Source: Clostridiales bacterium
Lineage (GTDB): Bacteria; Bacillota; Clostridia; Peptostreptococcales; NVVX01
DNA: 8,545 nucleotides
Assembly (NCBI GenBank): GCA_021129785.1
Contig: JAJOKQ010000120.1
Coordinates: 1-8,545, forward strand
Direction: 5' to 3'
Shown here piece after piece: positions 6,773 through 8,545 of the stretch (position 1 is its first letter; the number at the start of each line of letters is the position of its first letter). The notes beneath the pieces were generated by a model. The model saw only the letters and a list, made by a program, of their open reading frames with translations, did no database searches and was not told the DNA's origin. Both the position numbers and the translations under genes were made by a program.

Positions 6773-7480
6773 ATGATGGTAAAATTACAGGATATTTGTA
6801 AGAGTTTTGGGGAAATTGATATCTTGCATAGAATTTCGCTTGACATTGATAAAGAAGAAATAGTTTGCATTTTAGGACCATCAGGTTGTGGGAAGTCAAC
6901 TTTGCTCAATACTATTGCGGGGCTAATCAATCCTGATCAAGGCGATATTCAAACTAACATAGAGAAGATAGGGTATGTTTTTCAAGAAGATCGCCTATTA
7001 TCTTGGAAAACAGTATATGAAAACATAAGGTTAGTTGACCATAGCAAATCTGCGGAAGTGCTAAATAAATTGATAGAAGAGATTGGTTTAAAAGGGTTCG
7101 AAAATTATTTTCCAAATGAGTTAAGTGGAGGAATGAGGCAACGTTGTTCAGTCGCTAGAGCTTTTAACTATCAGGCGGAACTACTACTAATGGACGAACC
7201 TTTTAAATCGTTAGATTATTTTCTTAGAATAAAAATGTTAAAACAGTTAATTAATGTTTGGGAAAATGAAAAAAGTTCAATTTGTTTCGTAACACATGAA
7301 ATTGACGAAGCATTATTGCTTGGCGATAGGGTTATTGTTTTGTCAAACAGACCAGCCGAAATTGTAGGTAGCTTTAAAATAGAAACAAGACAAAAAGATA
7401 GAAAGCTAAACAGTGAGACATTGGTTGAAATTAGAAGTCAAATTATAGACCTACTATTTGAGTCGGGGAATAGCATTTAG
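6773..7480 (+). CDS. SsuB/TauB-type ABC importer ATPase
   Basis: 235 residues. This cytoplasmic ATPase powers the importer formed with the permease ending 50 bp upstream. All nucleotide-binding motifs are intact: Walker A GPSGCGKST (35-43), Q-loop Gln71 in VFQEDRLLSWKTV (the LLxW pattern of SsuB/TauB/ThiZ), signature LSGGMRQR (117-124), Walker B LLLMDEP (137-143), D-loop SLD (146-148) and H-loop His175. The C-terminus stays close to the minimal ATPase, without an added regulatory domain. Tandem ATGs at 6773 and 6776 precede the same protein; the ribosome binding site is weak (GAGAG at 6766-6770 or GAGG at 6757-6760), so translation may depend on the upstream genes. Substrate unknown. Confidence 0.93.
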   Translation: MMVKLQDICKSFGEIDILHRISLDIDKEEIVCILGPSGCGKSTLLNTIAGLINPDQGDIQTNIEKIGYVFQEDRLLSWKTVYENIRLVDHSKSAEVLNKLIEEIGLKGFENYFPNELSGGMRQRCSVARAFNYQAELLLMDEPFKSLDYFLRIKMLKQLINVWENEKSSICFVTHEIDEALLLGDRVIVLSNRPAEIVGSFKIETRQKDRKLNSETLVEIRSQIIDLLFESGNSI

Positions 7481-7493
7481 ATTGTTATCTCAA

Positions 7494-7516
7494 ACTCATT
7501 CGACTTGCATAAAGGC
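7494..7516. repeat. possible degraded arm of the palindromic repeat at 4677-4822
   Basis: ACTCATTCGACTTGCATAAA (from 7494) resembles ACCCGTTCGACTCGCAAAAG (from 4779), with about 16 of 20 positions alike and the core TTCGACT shared. A partner arm is not clear. If real, the SsuABC-like cassette has traces of the same repeat on both sides. A match this short may be chance. Confidence 0.25.
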
Positions 7517-7615
7517 TAAGGAAAAGTAAGTAAGTGTTAACGGAGTCAGGGGCGGAATTTAGGTTTGCATTTTGATTTTTGCAGAGTTCAAAAATGGTAT
7601 CGATATTGATTTTCA

Positions 7616-7643
7616 TTTACACAGAGTTTTTTTCTGTTATAAT
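7616..7643 (+). promoter_or_regulatory. extended -10 promoter for the FepC/BtuD-type ATPase gene
   Basis: TTTACA (7616-7621, 5 of 6) and a perfect TATAAT (7638-7643) are 16 bp apart, with TG at 7635-7636 giving an extended -10. Transcription would start near 7650, leaving a leader of about 73 nt. An 8-bp palindrome TATCGATA (7598-7605) lies just upstream of the -35; no recognisable Fur or other operator was seen. This is the best promoter in the window. Confidence 0.65.
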
Positions 7644-7722
7644 CTTTCTTAGAAGTTACAACTATCGTGGAAAAAAATTTTGTTTTGAGATGAAAAAATG
7701 GCAAGAATGAGGGGGAGTTTAC

Positions 7723-8502
7723 ATGCTTGAAGCGAAAAATATCAATTTTAACTATGGGAATAAAAGCATTTTGAAAAATATAGATTTTTGTGTAAAGAAA
7801 GGAGAAATAACTGCTTTAATTGGACCAAATGGATCTGGTAAATCAACATTGCTAAGATGCCTGATGGGTTTGATGCCAGTTAAAACTGGGGAGATAAAAA
7901 TAAAAAACAAAGAAATAAAGAAGAGCTCATCAAGATGGTTAGCAAAGCAGGTTGGACTTCTATCGCAAGGACATGAGCATGTTAGCCATACAACGGTGTG
8001 GGAACTTGTCGCAAAGGGGAGAAGTCCTTATCAAAGATTTGGGTGGTCGCTTTCTCAAATAGATAAAGAAAAAATAAGATGGGCTATTGAGTATATGGAC
8101 TTAGTTTCTTTTCAGCATAGGAATCTGGATTGCTTGTCTGGAGGAGAGAGACAAAGAGCTTGGATTGCTATGGTGTTAGCGCAAGATACTGAACTAATCA
8201 TGTTAGACGAGCCAGCTACTTACTTAGACCTTAAGTATCAATGGGGATTGCTAAAAACAATTCGCGAAATTAAAACGAAATTGAATAAGACATTTATTGT
8301 TGTATTACATGATATTAATCATGCAATGGCAATAGCAGATAATTTTATAGTTTTGAAAGAAGGGGAAGTTGTTGCTTCTGGAAGTGGGCAGGAAGTGATA
8401 ACAGAGAGTTTGCTTAAGGATGTATATGATGTTTCTGCGAGTGTATGCACGTTCAATCATTGTTTAAAGCCCATAGTTTTATCAAAAGAATTTGTTGTGT
8501 AA
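7723..8502 (+). CDS. FecE/FepC/BtuD-type ABC importer ATPase
   Basis: 259 residues, typical for ATPases of ferric-siderophore, haem and cobalamin importers. Motifs are intact: Walker A GPNGSGKST (34-42), Q-loop Gln82 (VGLLSQ), the family segment ELVAKGRSPYQRFGW (94-108), signature LSGGERQR (138-145), Walker B LIMLDEP (158-164), D-loop TYLDL (166-170) and H-loop His196 (VVLHDINHA). The C-terminal VYDVSASVCTFNHCLKPIVL is the usual tail of this branch, which tells it apart from the SsuB-type ATPase upstream. ATG 7723 follows GGGGGAG (7711-7717) by 5 nt. It is the only ATPase in the window that fits the FecCD permease at 2341-3414, 4.3 kb away, so it probably energises that importer from its own promoter. 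It may instead, or also, serve a permease beyond the right edge. Confidence 0.93.
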   Translation: MLEAKNINFNYGNKSILKNIDFCVKKGEITALIGPNGSGKSTLLRCLMGLMPVKTGEIKIKNKEIKKSSSRWLAKQVGLLSQGHEHVSHTTVWELVAKGRSPYQRFGWSLSQIDKEKIRWAIEYMDLVSFQHRNLDCLSGGERQRAWIAMVLAQDTELIMLDEPATYLDLKYQWGLLKTIREIKTKLNKTFIVVLHDINHAMAIADNFIVLKEGEVVASGSGQEVITESLLKDVYDVSASVCTFNHCLKPIVLSKEFVV

Positions 8503-8511
8503 AATTAGAAA

Positions 8512-8518
8512 AAGGAGG
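8512..8518 (+). promoter_or_regulatory. ribosome binding site of the gene starting at 8527
   Basis: AAGGAGG is 8 nt from ATG 8527 and begins 10 nt after the preceding stop, indicating a co-transcribed downstream gene. Confidence 0.85.
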
Positions 8519-8526
8519 ATTTGACG

Positions 8527-8545
8527 ATGAAAAGAAAAGGCAAAT
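8527..8545 (+). CDS. start of a further gene, cut by the right edge
   Basis: Only six codons are visible (MKRKGK). The strong ribosome binding site and the 24-nt gap after the ATPase stop make it a likely operon partner of that ATPase. The strongly basic start would suit a signal peptide or membrane protein, for example another lipoprotein binding protein or a permease, but six residues cannot decide. Confidence 0.7.

Noticed and set aside
7690..7710. Six-codon ORF (MKKWQE) in the leader of the FepC-type ATPase gene, a possible leader peptide
   Set aside because: It has no ribosome binding site, no repeated regulatory codons and no following terminator/antiterminator pair.
2099..7722. The gaps 2099-2340 and 7481-7722 are both exactly 242 bp, hinting at a duplicated intergenic element
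   Set aside because: Their sequences show no similarity by eye beyond the promoter boxes, so the equal length looks like coincidence.
1..8545. CRISPR array, tRNA/rRNA genes, transposase genes, phage attachment sites
   Set aside because: No regularly spaced direct repeats, RNA gene signatures or transposase motifs were seen on either strand.

Overview
The window looks like a segment of a low-GC Gram-positive anaerobe (clostridial type). The DNA is AT-rich, every gene lies on the + strand, the coding strand is purine-rich, ribosome binding sites are GGAGG-like, and the exported binding proteins carry lipoprotein signal peptides. The genus cannot be told from the sequence.

Layout. The left edge cuts into a nitrogenase component 1-like protein (NifD/NifK superfamily), of which only the C-terminal ~242 residues are visible (2-730). 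Next come parts of a FecB/FecCD-type metal-chelate importer: lipoprotein binding protein 1 (911-2098), an intergenic stretch with a long inverted repeat and a promoter, the FecCD permease (2341-3414), and a second, paralogous binding protein (3465-4625). A 301-bp gap follows that contains a palindromic MITE-like element (about 4677-4822). Then comes a complete SsuABC/TauABC-type importer: lipoprotein binding protein (4934-5980), permease (5955-6722) and ATPase (6773-7480). After another 242-bp gap with a good extended -10 promoter lies a FecE/FepC/BtuD-type ATPase (7723-8502). A further gene with a strong ribosome binding site starts at 8527 and runs off the right edge.

How the genes may work together. 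The FecB and FecCD genes have no ATPase beside them, and the only ATPase of the matching family is at 7723, beyond the SsuABC-like cassette. The simplest reading is one FecBCD-type importer (two alternative binding proteins, one permease, one ATPase) split by the second importer, with the palindromic repeat at one border. Both importers sit directly downstream of a nitrogenase-like reductase gene. Nitrogenase-like enzymes are known to reduce tetrapyrroles (BchNB, CfbCD) and alkylthio compounds (Mar), besides N2. The cluster may therefore supply a metal chelate or tetrapyrrole, and a small organic substrate, to a nitrogenase-like enzyme of unknown reaction. That functional link is inference; the family assignments are well supported.

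Oddities: the SsuA-like gene has its well-spaced ATG one frame away from the ORF; a folded-RNA-like element lies at 2139-2253; alternative hairpins lie at 743-810; and the NifD cofactor-ligand motif is absent from the nitrogenase-like C-terminus.
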